A DNA stretch of 52,817 nt from CAYSWS01 sp964434935 (GCA_964434935.1 CAYSWS010000006.1:1-52817), one strand, 5' to 3'; counted from the first letter of the stretch, positions 25,800 through 34,066 are shown. Numbers and translations are program-made. Notes: generated from the letters alone by a model not told the origin.

Positions 25800-26465
25800 A
25801 TGAATGGTGAAAAATATGATGTAGACAAAGTAGCAATGTTGATTAGAGATTCTAAGAATATTGCAGTAGTGCCATCCAAAATACCCGGACTGGACGCTTT
25901 TTGCGCCGGTGCGGCGTTGTACCTGATGATCAGGGAACTTGAGAAAAGCGTCAGCTTCTTATACAAGGGGAAAATACCCGAAGGAGGCGAGGATATATTG
26001 TCTGCAAACCACATAACCGATGATGTAGATAAAAGAAGTCTTCTTGTTTCCATAGATTATTCAGGGACTGATGCCTCTAAGGTCAATTACTCAACGGAAG
26101 ACGACACTTTGTATCTGAGAATAAGTCCGGTCTCAAAGGATTTTGATAAAGAAACCAGAATTAGATCAAAAATATCAGGTTATGATTTTGATACCCTCTT
26201 CGTGATCGGAGCGCAAAGAATGACCGATCTGGGCGGCATTTACGAAAATCTGGACGGCGTGTCCAAAATATCCAAAATAGTCAACATAGACATAACACAA
26301 AAGAATGAAAGATTTGGTTTTGCCAATATCGTTGACAGCAGTACCAACAGCTTATCTTTGCTGGTCATGAAGAAATTCCAGGATTGGGAATTATCACTAA
26401 ATGAGAGGTCAGCCAAAGCGTTGTTAAAAGGGATCGTAGCAAAAGAAACACCCCATATTAGTTGA
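25800..26465 (+). CDS. Degenerate NrnA-like DHH-domain protein
   Basis: 221 residues. It occupies the position between infB and rpsO where many bacteria carry an NrnA/DHH phosphoesterase, and its fold pattern matches the DHH N-domain. Catalytic motifs are lost. The PDGD-type motif I is P29-G-L-D32. The DHH motif is N162-I-D164-I-T166 followed by the conserved-looking NERFGFANIVDSSTNS. The C-terminal DHHA1 domain with GGGH is missing. An enzymatic role is unlikely; a binding or structural role is possible. It has its own strong promoter. Confidence 0.65.
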   Translation: MNGEKYDVDKVAMLIRDSKNIAVVPSKIPGLDAFCAGAALYLMIRELEKSVSFLYKGKIPEGGEDILSANHITDDVDKRSLLVSIDYSGTDASKVNYSTEDDTLYLRISPVSKDFDKETRIRSKISGYDFDTLFVIGAQRMTDLGGIYENLDGVSKISKIVNIDITQKNERFGFANIVDSSTNSLSLLVMKKFQDWELSLNERSAKALLKGIVAKETPHIS

Positions 26466-26490
26466 TTTATCAACCAAAGTTTGATATTAT
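26462..26490 (+). promoter_or_regulatory. rpsO promoter
   Basis: TTGATT, 17-bp spacer, TATTAT, ending 11 nt before the ATG. The predicted leader is at most about 5 nt. Confidence 0.65.
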
Positions 26491-26501
26491 AGTCTGAGAT
26501 T

Positions 26502-26771
26502 ATGGCTTTGGATAAGGAAAAAAAGACAAAAATAATAAAAAGCAGCCAAATGCATCCTCAAGATACCGGTTCTCCGGAAGTGCAGATAACTTTGCTCAGT
26601 GAGAGGATCGTGAAGTTGTCGGATCACTTGAAGAAGCACAGAAAAGACAACCATTCCAGAAGAGGGTTGTTGCAAATGGTCAATAAAAGAAGAAGGCTGC
26701 TTTCCTATCTGAAGAGAAAAGACGAAGAGAGATATAACTCCGTTCTGGAGAGGTTAGATCTTAACAAGTAA
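26502..26771 (+). CDS. rpsO: 30S ribosomal protein S15
   Basis: 89 residues, the family length. The signatures DTGSPEVQITLLSERI and DNHSRRGLLQMVNKRRRLLSYLKR are present. It binds 16S rRNA central domain early in 30S assembly. It is followed by pnp after 119 bp, the classic rpsO-pnp order. truB and ribF, often just upstream, are absent. Confidence 0.98.
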   Translation: MALDKEKKTKIIKSSQMHPQDTGSPEVQITLLSERIVKLSDHLKKHRKDNHSRRGLLQMVNKRRRLLSYLKRKDEERYNSVLERLDLNK

Positions 26772-26786
26772 AAATTTTAAAGGGAG

Positions 26787-26894
26787 GTGTTTGTATCTGT
26801 AGCGATTAGGGTTTGGAATATTTTTTATGAGATCATCGTAAGAAGTATCTCAACTCTTAATCCTATATATAAAACACTCAATAAAAATAAATGA
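26787..26894 (+). CDS. Possible 35-codon leader ORF before pnp
   Basis: Open frame starting at GTG 26787, directly after a GGGAG run, and ending in a TGA that overlaps the pnp start as ATGA. The product would be 35 residues, hydrophobic in the middle, without known relatives. Open frames of this length arise by chance fairly often, so this is a candidate for translational coupling to pnp only. Confidence 0.2.
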   Translation: MFVSVAIRVWNIFYEIIVRSISTLNPIYKTLNKNK

Positions 26895-29131
26895 AAGAAA
26901 AAAACATTATCTATAAAGAGATGGATTTTGCGGGTAAAAAGTTAAGCTTGGAAACAGGTAAGTATGCTACTTTGACCAATATGTCTGTCAAGGCTACCTT
27001 TGGTGATACCATCATCTTGGTCACGGCCGTAGCCGGGGAGTTCAATCCTGACGTGGATTACTTTCCTTTAAACATAAACTATCAGGAAAAATTCTATGCC
27101 AGCGGAAGTATAAAAAGCTCAAGGTTCCAAAAAAGGGATGGTAGAGCCACCGACGACGCTATTATTGTGGGCAGGATGATCGATCATGCCATGAGGCCGC
27201 TGTTTCCTGCTGATTACATGAACGAGACACAAATTGTGGCTACCGTGCTTTCCTTGGATTATGATAGTGATCCCAAGTTTCTAGCCATGTTAGCCGCATC
27301 CGCAGCTTTACATGCTTCCAATATACCTTGGAACGGGCCCATGGTATCTGCCCGCGTTGGCTATATTGACGATAACTATCAACTTTGTCCCAGTAGGGAA
27401 CTATTGGAGGAAAGCAGTAGCTTGGATATGATGGTGTCTTTTGTGGGTAAAGACAAAAGATTTCTAGCCGTGGAGGCTGAGGCTGATGTCTTGCCGGAAG
27501 AAAAGATACTGGGAGCCATTGAATTTGCCAGGAACAATGTTGATCCTTTGTATGACTTCATAGTCAAATTTGCCCAAGAGGCGAATCCGGACAATGAGAA
27601 GATGGAATATGAATCGCGCGCCCTGCCTGAAGACCTGATTAACGATGTATCCAAGCTAGCGGAAAAAGATATCAGCAAGCTCATGGAAAGCGGATTCGAT
27701 AAAGAAGATCTGGGAGATAAACTATCTGAGATCACGGAGGATGTTTACCAAAAACTTGAGGGTAAATACAAAAAAGTGGATATGTCCATGGCCATAGATA
27801 GCCTTAAAAAGGCCGCTTTAAGAAATGTGATCCTGACCACGGAAAAAAGACCGGACGGCAGAGGGTTAAAAGAAGTCAGACCCATATCCTGCGAAATAGG
27901 TTTGTTGCCTAGAACTCATGGCAGCGCCTTATTCTCCCGTGGAGTCACACAAGTTCTGACTGTGGTCACTCTGGCTTCCCCCTCTCAAGAATTGCTTATT
28001 CAGGATATGTATGGCGAGAGGACAAAGAAGTATCTGCATTATTATAACTTTCCGCCTTTCTCCAGTGGAGAGGTTGGTCGCATGGGTTGGCCCAAGAATA
28101 GAGAAATAGGACACGGCATGATCGCCGAGAATGGTTTAAAGCCGCTAGTGCCTGAACAACAGGAATTTCCCTACATGATCCTCTTGGTGTCGGAGACTCT
28201 TTCTTCCAGTGGTTCTACCTCCATGGCTGCCACCTGCGGCTCTACTCTAGCTTTAATGGATGCCGGTGTGCCTATTAAAGACATGGTTGGTGGGATTGGC
28301 GTGGGTCTTATTGCCAATGACGATTTTTCCAAATATCTCGTCATGACCGATCTGGCTTACATGGAAGATGCTTTCGGTATGCTCGATTTCAAGATGACTG
28401 GCACAAAGACAGGCGTGACGGCTATGCAGTGCGATATGAAGTCCAAAGGCATACCCTTTGAGATCTTACCCAAGATCATCGAACAATCAAAGGAAGGCAG
28501 ACTTCATGTATTGGAAATAATGGAAAAAACAATTTCCAAGCCTAGAGAAAATGTTTCTCAATATGCACCCAAGACAGTGAGAATAAATATTGATCCGGAG
28601 AAAATAGGTCTGATAATAGGTTCAGGCGGCAAGACCATCAAAGAGATCCAGGAAAGGACCAGCGCCGAAGTCTCTATAGAAGAAGACGGTACGGTCATAG
28701 CCTCATCCACTGTGCTTGAGAACGCACAAAAGGCGGCGGAAATTATCGCCAATATGGTAAAAGACGTCAAACCCGGTGAGGTCTACGATGGCGTGGTCGA
28801 AGAAGTGGTGGATTTTGGCGCCTTTGTGGAGATACTTCCGGGAAAAGTGGGCTTACTGCATATCAGCGAGATCTCAAATGAGTATGTGACTGATATTTAC
28901 GATGTTATTAAAGCCGGTGATCATGTCAAGGTCAAAGTGTTGGAAGTCTCAAGAGACGGTAAGATGAGTTTATCCAAAAAGATACTCGAGCCGGGACAAT
29001 CGACGGACAGCAGAGAAGAGGACCGCAGTTTTAGCCGACATAACGATAGAGGTGACGACAGAGGCGGTGATAGGGGCAGAGGTAGAGGCAAAGAAAGAGG
29101 TGGCAGAAACAAAAGATATAACAACAGGTAA
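26891..29131 (+). CDS. pnp: Polyribonucleotide nucleotidyltransferase (PNPase)
   Basis: 746 residues. Two RNase PH domains flank a helical linker; the second holds the active-site region (MTGTKTGVTAMQCDMKSKG). A KH domain (IGLIIGSGGKTIKEI) and an S1 domain (VYDGVVEEVVDFGAFVEILPG) follow. The last ~40 residues are an Arg/Gly/Asp-rich tail (RGDDRGGDRGRGRGK), likely an RNA-binding extension. It degrades RNA 3' to 5' by phosphorolysis. No Shine-Dalgarno is seen before the ATG. A TGA six bases into a hairpin-forming leader may matter for control. Confidence 0.97.
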   Translation: MKEKNIIYKEMDFAGKKLSLETGKYATLTNMSVKATFGDTIILVTAVAGEFNPDVDYFPLNINYQEKFYASGSIKSSRFQKRDGRATDDAIIVGRMIDHAMRPLFPADYMNETQIVATVLSLDYDSDPKFLAMLAASAALHASNIPWNGPMVSARVGYIDDNYQLCPSRELLEESSSLDMMVSFVGKDKRFLAVEAEADVLPEEKILGAIEFARNNVDPLYDFIVKFAQEANPDNEKMEYESRALPEDLINDVSKLAEKDISKLMESGFDKEDLGDKLSEITEDVYQKLEGKYKKVDMSMAIDSLKKAALRNVILTTEKRPDGRGLKEVRPISCEIGLLPRTHGSALFSRGVTQVLTVVTLASPSQELLIQDMYGERTKKYLHYYNFPPFSSGEVGRMGWPKNREIGHGMIAENGLKPLVPEQQEFPYMILLVSETLSSSGSTSMAATCGSTLALMDAGVPIKDMVGGIGVGLIANDDFSKYLVMTDLAYMEDAFGMLDFKMTGTKTGVTAMQCDMKSKGIPFEILPKIIEQSKEGRLHVLEIMEKTISKPRENVSQYAPKTVRINIDPEKIGLIIGSGGKTIKEIQERTSAEVSIEEDGTVIASSTVLENAQKAAEIIANMVKDVKPGEVYDGVVEEVVDFGAFVEILPGKVGLLHISEISNEYVTDIYDVIKAGDHVKVKVLEVSRDGKMSLSKKILEPGQSTDSREEDRSFSRHNDRGDDRGGDRGRGRGKERGGRNKRYNNR

Positions 29132-29137
29132 AATTGA

Positions 29138-29146
29138 TGGTAAAAT
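29138..29146 (+). promoter_or_regulatory. Extended -10 promoter of the zinc-ribbon gene
   Basis: TGgTAAAAT ending 7 nt before ATG 29154. This supports that start over longer in-frame options inside pnp. Confidence 0.6.
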
Positions 29147-29153
29147 TTGGTTG

Positions 29154-30095
29154 ATGAATAGAGTCTGCCCAAACTGTAATAAGCCCATTAAAGACAGCAA
29201 CCTTTTTTTCTGTCTATCTTGCGGCAGCAAACTTGATGATGCGCTTATAAGGCGCGACCCCTCTTTTAACCCCAAAAGAACTAGATTTGCTCCTTCCGAG
29301 GGCAAGGAAGGCAGAAAACTGCCTGATCTTAAAAATTTCCATATGAACAGCAAATTCCTGGTAGGGTTATTTTTTGTCATTCTAGCCGGAGCTGTATCCA
29401 TTGCCGCTATTATGCTCACCATGGCAAAAGCTAAAAAAACTACCCCTGTGGCGCAACTGGAACAGGAAAAAGAGGTTGTGGAGACGTCAAATCCTAATGC
29501 CAAAGATATTGACCTTCCTCAGGAAAATATTAACCTAGCCGATGAAGACTACACAAAATACATTCCTTATGGAAATTATTTCTATATTTTAGGTGCCGAT
29601 GCAGAAGATTTTTATAAAAGATTCTTTGGTACCGTGGGCGCAGATAGCTTGCTTTTAGGTTTGGATAATTTTATCGAAGGTAAGTTCATATTGATCGGTA
29701 GTTATGAGAATGGAAGATGGCTTATGACATCTATTTTATATTTGAAGGACGAAGCGGCCAAGGATGAAAATTTCGAAAATGTCAGTAAGGAGGGATGGTA
29801 CGTTAAAAAAGTGGGTGACGTGTTGGTACTTTCTGAGATAGAGGACATGCCCAGTGCTGTTGAGGAGGCATCCAAAGGTATCTCCAAGAACATCTCCCAT
29901 CATCCCAAGTTCAGGACCGAAAACACGCAGATCCCCAAGGACGGCCAGCTGCTTTTTGTCAACTTAAGCGGTCAGGACGATGTTTTACAGCAAATGATAA
30001 GTATCTATTCTCCCACCCAGGAAGTGGTCGAATCCATAAAAGACATCTATACCAAAAAGCCTACAAAATTTGTCATAAGGAATTACCGTGAGTGA
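29154..30095 (+). CDS. Zinc-ribbon membrane protein of unknown function
   Basis: 313 residues from ATG 29154. An N-terminal zinc ribbon (CPNCNKPIKDSNLFFCLSCG, two CxxC pairs) is followed by one membrane helix (about 66-88) and a ~220-residue extracytoplasmic part. The layout (cytoplasmic zinc ribbon, helix, outer domain) is a common CPR/Gram-positive design. The outer domain is not recognised. It overlaps the next gene by 8 nt, so it is coupled to the Lon-like ATPase. Confidence 0.75.
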   Translation: MNRVCPNCNKPIKDSNLFFCLSCGSKLDDALIRRDPSFNPKRTRFAPSEGKEGRKLPDLKNFHMNSKFLVGLFFVILAGAVSIAAIMLTMAKAKKTTPVAQLEQEKEVVETSNPNAKDIDLPQENINLADEDYTKYIPYGNYFYILGADAEDFYKRFFGTVGADSLLLGLDNFIEGKFILIGSYENGRWLMTSILYLKDEAAKDENFENVSKEGWYVKKVGDVLVLSEIEDMPSAVEEASKGISKNISHHPKFRTENTQIPKDGQLLFVNLSGQDDVLQQMISIYSPTQEVVESIKDIYTKKPTKFVIRNYRE

Positions 30096-31173
30096 TAAAG
30101 ACCAAACAGCGCTAACCCCCGACGAGTATGTGTTCGAAGAATTAGAGCTGTTATCAAAAACCATAAATGATATAGCCAACCTGCCTCCGTTACTGAAAGA
30201 CAGGCTGGAGAGAATGGTGCGCCGTCTTAACAGGATGGCCAAGCTTGGGCACTACTCATCCGAGTTTGATATTCTTTCCAGGTATATTGAGGTCATTTCG
30301 CAAGTTCCCTGGGGCAGTCAGACGGAAGATAAATTGGATCTGGAAGATACCAAGAAACTTCTTGATTCCACGCACTACGGTATGGAGTATGTTAAAGAGA
30401 GGATCCTGGAGTATCTTTCCACCTTGATCTTAATAGAACGAAGAGGTGGGGATATGTTCGCCAACACGCCGGTGCTTTTATTTGTGGGCTTGCAGGGTGT
30501 AGGAAAAACTACTCTGGCTATGTCGGTGGCTAAGGCTTTAGACAGGAATTTTGTTAGGATAGCCATGGGGGGCATAGGGTCTACACTTGAACTTAGGGGC
30601 AGGAGCAAGTCATTTCCCGAAGCCGAACCCGGGCAGATCATCAAAGCGCTCATGAAAACACAAGTCAAAAACCCTGTCATCTTATTGGATGAGATCGATA
30701 AAGCTAGTGGAGAAAAAGGCTTGTTGAGCGATATCATGGCCGTACTACTGGAGATCCTGGATCCAAATCAAAACCATGAGTTCAGAGATCACTACATTGA
30801 TTTTCCGGTAGATCTTTCGCAGGTTTTGTTCATTTGTTCGGCTAACAATACAGGATCGATAAGCACAGCTTTGATGGATAGGATGGAAGTGATCAAGATG
30901 CCGGCCTATACGGACGATGAGAAGCTGGTCATAGCTAGGGATTATCTTCTGCCTATAATTTTTAAAAATTCCGGTCTGCAAGCCGGGGAATTGCTCATCA
31001 ACGATGACCTCTGGCCGGCTATAGTCAGGCCTTTTGGTTATGATACGGGCATAAGAAGCCTAAGCCGAACTTTAGAGGCTATTTGTCGAAAAGTAGCCAA
31101 GCAGATCGTGGAGGGCTCTGTGCAGCAGGTGCATTTGACAGCCGATAACCTAAAATATTATCTTCCTCAGTAA
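30088..31173 (+). CDS. Stand-alone Lon-type AAA+ ATPase module, no protease domain
   Basis: 361 residues with a GTG start. It aligns with the central part of Lon: the helical segment before the ATPase (YIEVISQVPWG), HYGMEYVKERILEYL, Walker A G134-T141 (GLQGVGKT), Walker B (VILLDEIDKA, D201-E202), LEILDPNQNHEFRDHYIDFP, LMDRMEVI and the sensor-2 region GIRSLSRTLE. The large N-terminal substrate domain and the C-terminal Ser-Lys protease domain are both absent. The pore loop YIGAMPG of Lon reads FPEAEPG. It is probably a chaperone-like or regulatory ATPase. Nudix and UDG genes follow at once. Confidence 0.85.
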   Translation: MSDKDQTALTPDEYVFEELELLSKTINDIANLPPLLKDRLERMVRRLNRMAKLGHYSSEFDILSRYIEVISQVPWGSQTEDKLDLEDTKKLLDSTHYGMEYVKERILEYLSTLILIERRGGDMFANTPVLLFVGLQGVGKTTLAMSVAKALDRNFVRIAMGGIGSTLELRGRSKSFPEAEPGQIIKALMKTQVKNPVILLDEIDKASGEKGLLSDIMAVLLEILDPNQNHEFRDHYIDFPVDLSQVLFICSANNTGSISTALMDRMEVIKMPAYTDDEKLVIARDYLLPIIFKNSGLQAGELLINDDLWPAIVRPFGYDTGIRSLSRTLEAICRKVAKQIVEGSVQQVHLTADNLKYYLPQ

Positions 31174-31176
31174 CAT

Positions 31177-31704
31177 ATGAATAAACCGTCAATGGTACAA
31201 CTTAACGATCATAGAAAGGAGGGCTTCAGGCCCGGAGTCGTTCTGTGCCTCATCCATAACAAGAAAATACTTATGGTCTTTAAAAAAGCACATAAGTTAT
31301 GGCAGATCCCTCAAGGACGGATAAACAATCGGGAAGAAGCCCAGGATGCTTTATTAAGGACGGCCACTGAGGAGTTAGGGCAGGATTTTACCAAGAACTT
31401 GGACTACGCAAAGGCACAGTATGTTGATGTGGACCAGATGGAATTCAAACCCGGCAGGCATGAGGTGGAAAGGATCACAACTGATGAGGGTGAGGAAATG
31501 ACCATGCTGGGAAAAGTTTATTATTTTGTGGTTGTGCCGTGTAGTACAGAGGAGCTGGATATTAGTGATACACAGTTCGATCAGTATCATTGGACATCAT
31601 TTAAGGAAGCCAGTTTTTTGGCCGAAAGAATTTATCAAAAAGGCAAAAAAAGGATCACCACCAAGATCTTGGAGAATTTGTTTAATTTGGGAATAATAGC
31701 ATGA
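31177..31704 (+). CDS. Nudix-fold protein, RppH/Ap4A-hydrolase-like
   Basis: 175 residues. The Nudix box is at 47-68: G47-x5-E53-x7-R61-T62-A-x-E65-E66-x-G68. The first Glu of the REUxEE core is Thr, while the two later Glu that bind metal are kept. The PQG preceding the box and WQIP context resemble RNA pyrophosphohydrolases and dinucleoside polyphosphate hydrolases. It starts 3 nt after the Lon-like gene and overlaps the UDG start (ATGA). Activity is uncertain because of the substitution. Confidence 0.8.
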   Translation: MNKPSMVQLNDHRKEGFRPGVVLCLIHNKKILMVFKKAHKLWQIPQGRINNREEAQDALLRTATEELGQDFTKNLDYAKAQYVDVDQMEFKPGRHEVERITTDEGEEMTMLGKVYYFVVVPCSTEELDISDTQFDQYHWTSFKEASFLAERIYQKGKKRITTKILENLFNLGIIA

Positions 31705-32321
31705 ACAAAGTTGAATTAATGGCCCAGGTGGAAAAAAATGTCATCAGCTGCCAGCAATGCAGGTTGTATAAAGATGCCAAGCACGGTGTGCCGGGTGAGG
31801 GCAATGTAGAATCTCCTCTGATCTTCATTGGCGAAGCCCCCGGAGCCGTGGAAGACGCTACCGGCAGGCCTTTTGTGGGTAGAGCAGGCAAGCTACTGGA
31901 AGAACTTTTGGGCAGGATAGGTTATAAAAGAAGCGATGTCTGGATCGGCAATATCATCAAACACAGACCTCCGGGAAACCGTGACCCCATGCCGGATGAG
32001 ATAAAAGCCTGTGCGCCTTATCTGTCATTACAATTAAAGACCATGGATCCCCAATTGATTGTGACCCTGGGAAGATTTGCCATGCACTATTTTTACAAAG
32101 AGGGCACTATTACCCACAATAGAGGTATGCTCATAAAGACGGAGAAATATAATATCTATCCCATTTATCACCCCGCTGCGGGATTAAGAAATCCCAATAT
32201 GCTTAAATATTTGGAAGAGGACTTTTTAAAGATACCGCAGGTTCTGGATGGCATAAAGAATAAGAGTACGAATTTTTCTGTGAAAAAGGATGATAATGAT
32301 GAACAGCTATCGTTATTCTGA
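31701..32321 (+). CDS. Family-4-type uracil-DNA glycosylase with C-terminal clamp motif
   Basis: 206 residues. The active-site motif A is FIGEAPGAVED and motif B YHPAAGLRN. Iron-sulfur ligands are C17 and C20 (CQQC) and C104. The third Cys of the family is replaced by H88 (IIKHRPPGNRDP). It removes uracil from DNA to start base-excision repair. The protein ends in DEQLSLF, matching the QL[SD]LF beta-clamp-binding motif. It overlaps the Nudix gene (ATGA). The RNase J promoter overlaps its stop. Confidence 0.93.
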   Translation: MNKVELMAQVEKNVISCQQCRLYKDAKHGVPGEGNVESPLIFIGEAPGAVEDATGRPFVGRAGKLLEELLGRIGYKRSDVWIGNIIKHRPPGNRDPMPDEIKACAPYLSLQLKTMDPQLIVTLGRFAMHYFYKEGTITHNRGMLIKTEKYNIYPIYHPAAGLRNPNMLKYLEEDFLKIPQVLDGIKNKSTNFSVKKDDNDEQLSLF

Positions 32322-32327
32322 TACACT
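32319..32327 (+). promoter_or_regulatory. Extended -10 promoter of the RNase J gene
   Basis: TGaTACACT, overlapping the UDG stop. It ends 6 nt before GTG 32334 and 12 nt before ATG 32340. Confidence 0.45.
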
Positions 32328-32333
32328 TGTTAG

Positions 32334-34046
32334 GTGTCTATGAAATTTCAACATACGAACAAACCAAAAGAGAATGATCCACCGGATGGTAAAAGGCTAA
32401 AGTTCATGGCCATAGGCGACACTGTGACCAAGAACTTAAGTATCTACGAATACGGTGACGACATCATAGCCGTGGATTATGGCATCGGCTTTCCCGAAGG
32501 AGATTCTTTTGGTGTGGACTTTATCATCCCCGACATGACCTATTTGCTGGAAAATTCGCACAGGGTAAGGGGTTTGTTCATTTCCCATGCGCATGCTGAT
32601 CACTTTGCCGCTGTGCCTTATCTGCTGCGTGAGCTGAACCTTCCTATTTACTGCAACAAGATCACGCAAGAGTACATCAAATCTTCTTTGGAAGAAAAAG
32701 CCAACAAACACATCAGAGACGGCGTGCAGTTCCACTTGTTCGATCAGACCACCGGCGTCACCCAGCTAGGAGCTTTTAAGATCTCCGCTTTTAGCGTGAA
32801 CCACTCCGTGCCCAATTCTCTGGGCATCGCCATAGACACGCCCGAAGGTCTACTATTGCACATGGCCGATTTCAAAGTGGACGAGCATCCGGTCATCGAT
32901 CCGGTCATTGACCTTAAGACCATTGAAGAATTAGGCAACCGCGGTGTGCTGTGTTTGGCCTCAGATTGTCTGGGTTCCATAACAGAAGGCTTTGTTAATT
33001 CGGAAAGTACCTTAAACGGAACTTTTCCGGATCTTTTTCAAAAATATCAGACTCAGCAAATATTTATTACCACTATTTCTTCGAACATCGCTCGTATGTA
33101 TCAGATCATAGATGCGGCCAAAAAAGCCGGCAGAAAAGTTGTGGCTACGGGCAGATCCATCGACCAGTCCATTAAAATAGCCAGAAATCTGGGTTATTTG
33201 CCCTTCGGAGAAGAAGATTTTGTGGATATTGGCAAAGCTATGGATCTGCCTCAAGATTCCTTGGTTTACATCATTGCCGGATGTTTCGGCCAGAGCGGCT
33301 CTGCCCTGGATAGATTAAGCCTAGGTGAGCACAACGATGTTTCCCTACAAAAAGGTTCCATTGTCATATTTTCCTCCGAACCCAATCCGCCGGGCGTAGA
33401 CGTGGAAGTAGAGAGGGTGGTTTCCGGTCTTATCATGGCTGGAGCCGAGGTTATAGATCATCACACCAGGAAAGATCTGCATGTCTCGGGGCATGGCCAT
33501 AAGGGCGACCTTTCCAAGGTGGCATCACTGGTAAAACCAAAGTATTTTATACCCATTGGAGGTGGTGTGCGGCATATTCACGGCTACAAGAATATGATCG
33601 GCGAGCTGGGCTTTGACAAGAACCGTGTTTTTGAGCTTATGGAAGGTGATGTGATCGAATTCAGCCACGGCAATGCCAGACTAGGCAAGAGGATGGAAGT
33701 GCACGACCTCTTTATCGATGGTACAGGCATCAGCCCTGTGGTTATAAAAGACAGAGAACATTTATCCACGGACGGGGTCTTTGTTATTGTTATACCGGTA
33801 TCTCAACAGGAGAGGAAAGTTCTGGGCAAGGTTGATGTAGTGACCAGAGGTTTTGTCTACGTCAAAGAATCCAAGGACCTTATGGGGCAGGCAAAAGATA
33901 GGGTGAACAAGATCCTGGACAAAAACGGCGACGCCATCACCGATTGGGGTGGGGTCAAGACCAAGATAGAAAAAGATATACAGAAATTCCTTTATAAACA
34001 AACCGGCAGGAATCCCTTGGTCATAGCACATTCCATTTTTATATAA
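32334..34046 (+). CDS. rnj: Ribonuclease J
   Basis: 570 residues from GTG 32334; ATG 32340 is an alternative. The metallo-beta-lactamase core has H85-x-H87-x-D89-H90 (SHAHADH), H157 (NHSVP) and D179 (MADFKVD). The beta-CASP part has GRSIDQSIKIARNLGY and HVSGHGHKGDL. The last metal-site motif, PIHGEYR in Bacillus RNase J1 (His390), is P407-I-G-G-G-V-R413, so this His is missing. The enzyme acts as 5' exonuclease and endonuclease in RNA decay and maturation. With RNase Y and PNPase it completes a Gram-positive-like decay set. Confidence 0.95.
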   Translation: MSMKFQHTNKPKENDPPDGKRLKFMAIGDTVTKNLSIYEYGDDIIAVDYGIGFPEGDSFGVDFIIPDMTYLLENSHRVRGLFISHAHADHFAAVPYLLRELNLPIYCNKITQEYIKSSLEEKANKHIRDGVQFHLFDQTTGVTQLGAFKISAFSVNHSVPNSLGIAIDTPEGLLLHMADFKVDEHPVIDPVIDLKTIEELGNRGVLCLASDCLGSITEGFVNSESTLNGTFPDLFQKYQTQQIFITTISSNIARMYQIIDAAKKAGRKVVATGRSIDQSIKIARNLGYLPFGEEDFVDIGKAMDLPQDSLVYIIAGCFGQSGSALDRLSLGEHNDVSLQKGSIVIFSSEPNPPGVDVEVERVVSGLIMAGAEVIDHHTRKDLHVSGHGHKGDLSKVASLVKPKYFIPIGGGVRHIHGYKNMIGELGFDKNRVFELMEGDVIEFSHGNARLGKRMEVHDLFIDGTGISPVVIKDREHLSTDGVFVIVIPVSQQERKVLGKVDVVTRGFVYVKESKDLMGQAKDRVNKILDKNGDAITDWGGVKTKIEKDIQKFLYKQTGRNPLVIAHSIFI

Positions 34047-34050
34047 AGAT

Positions 34051-34059
34051 TGATAATAT
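34051..34059 (+). promoter_or_regulatory. Extended -10 promoter of ftsK
   Basis: TGaTAATAT ending 7 nt before the ATG. An AGGAG sequence follows, but only 2 nt from the ATG, too close for a normal Shine-Dalgarno. Confidence 0.5.
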
Positions 34060-34066
34060 AGGAGCA

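Noticed and set aside
28981..29131. Repetitive GA/GC-rich DNA near the pnp end as a mobile or repeat element
   Set aside because: It encodes the Arg/Gly/Asp-rich tail of PNPase in frame.
29052..29153. N-terminal extension of the zinc-ribbon protein
   Set aside because: It lies within the pnp tail coding region; an extended -10 box just before 29154 marks the later start.
28921..29503. Long minus-strand frames opposite the pnp tail and zinc-ribbon gene
   Set aside because: Shadow frames rich in Ser/Leu without motifs; the plus-strand genes are clear.
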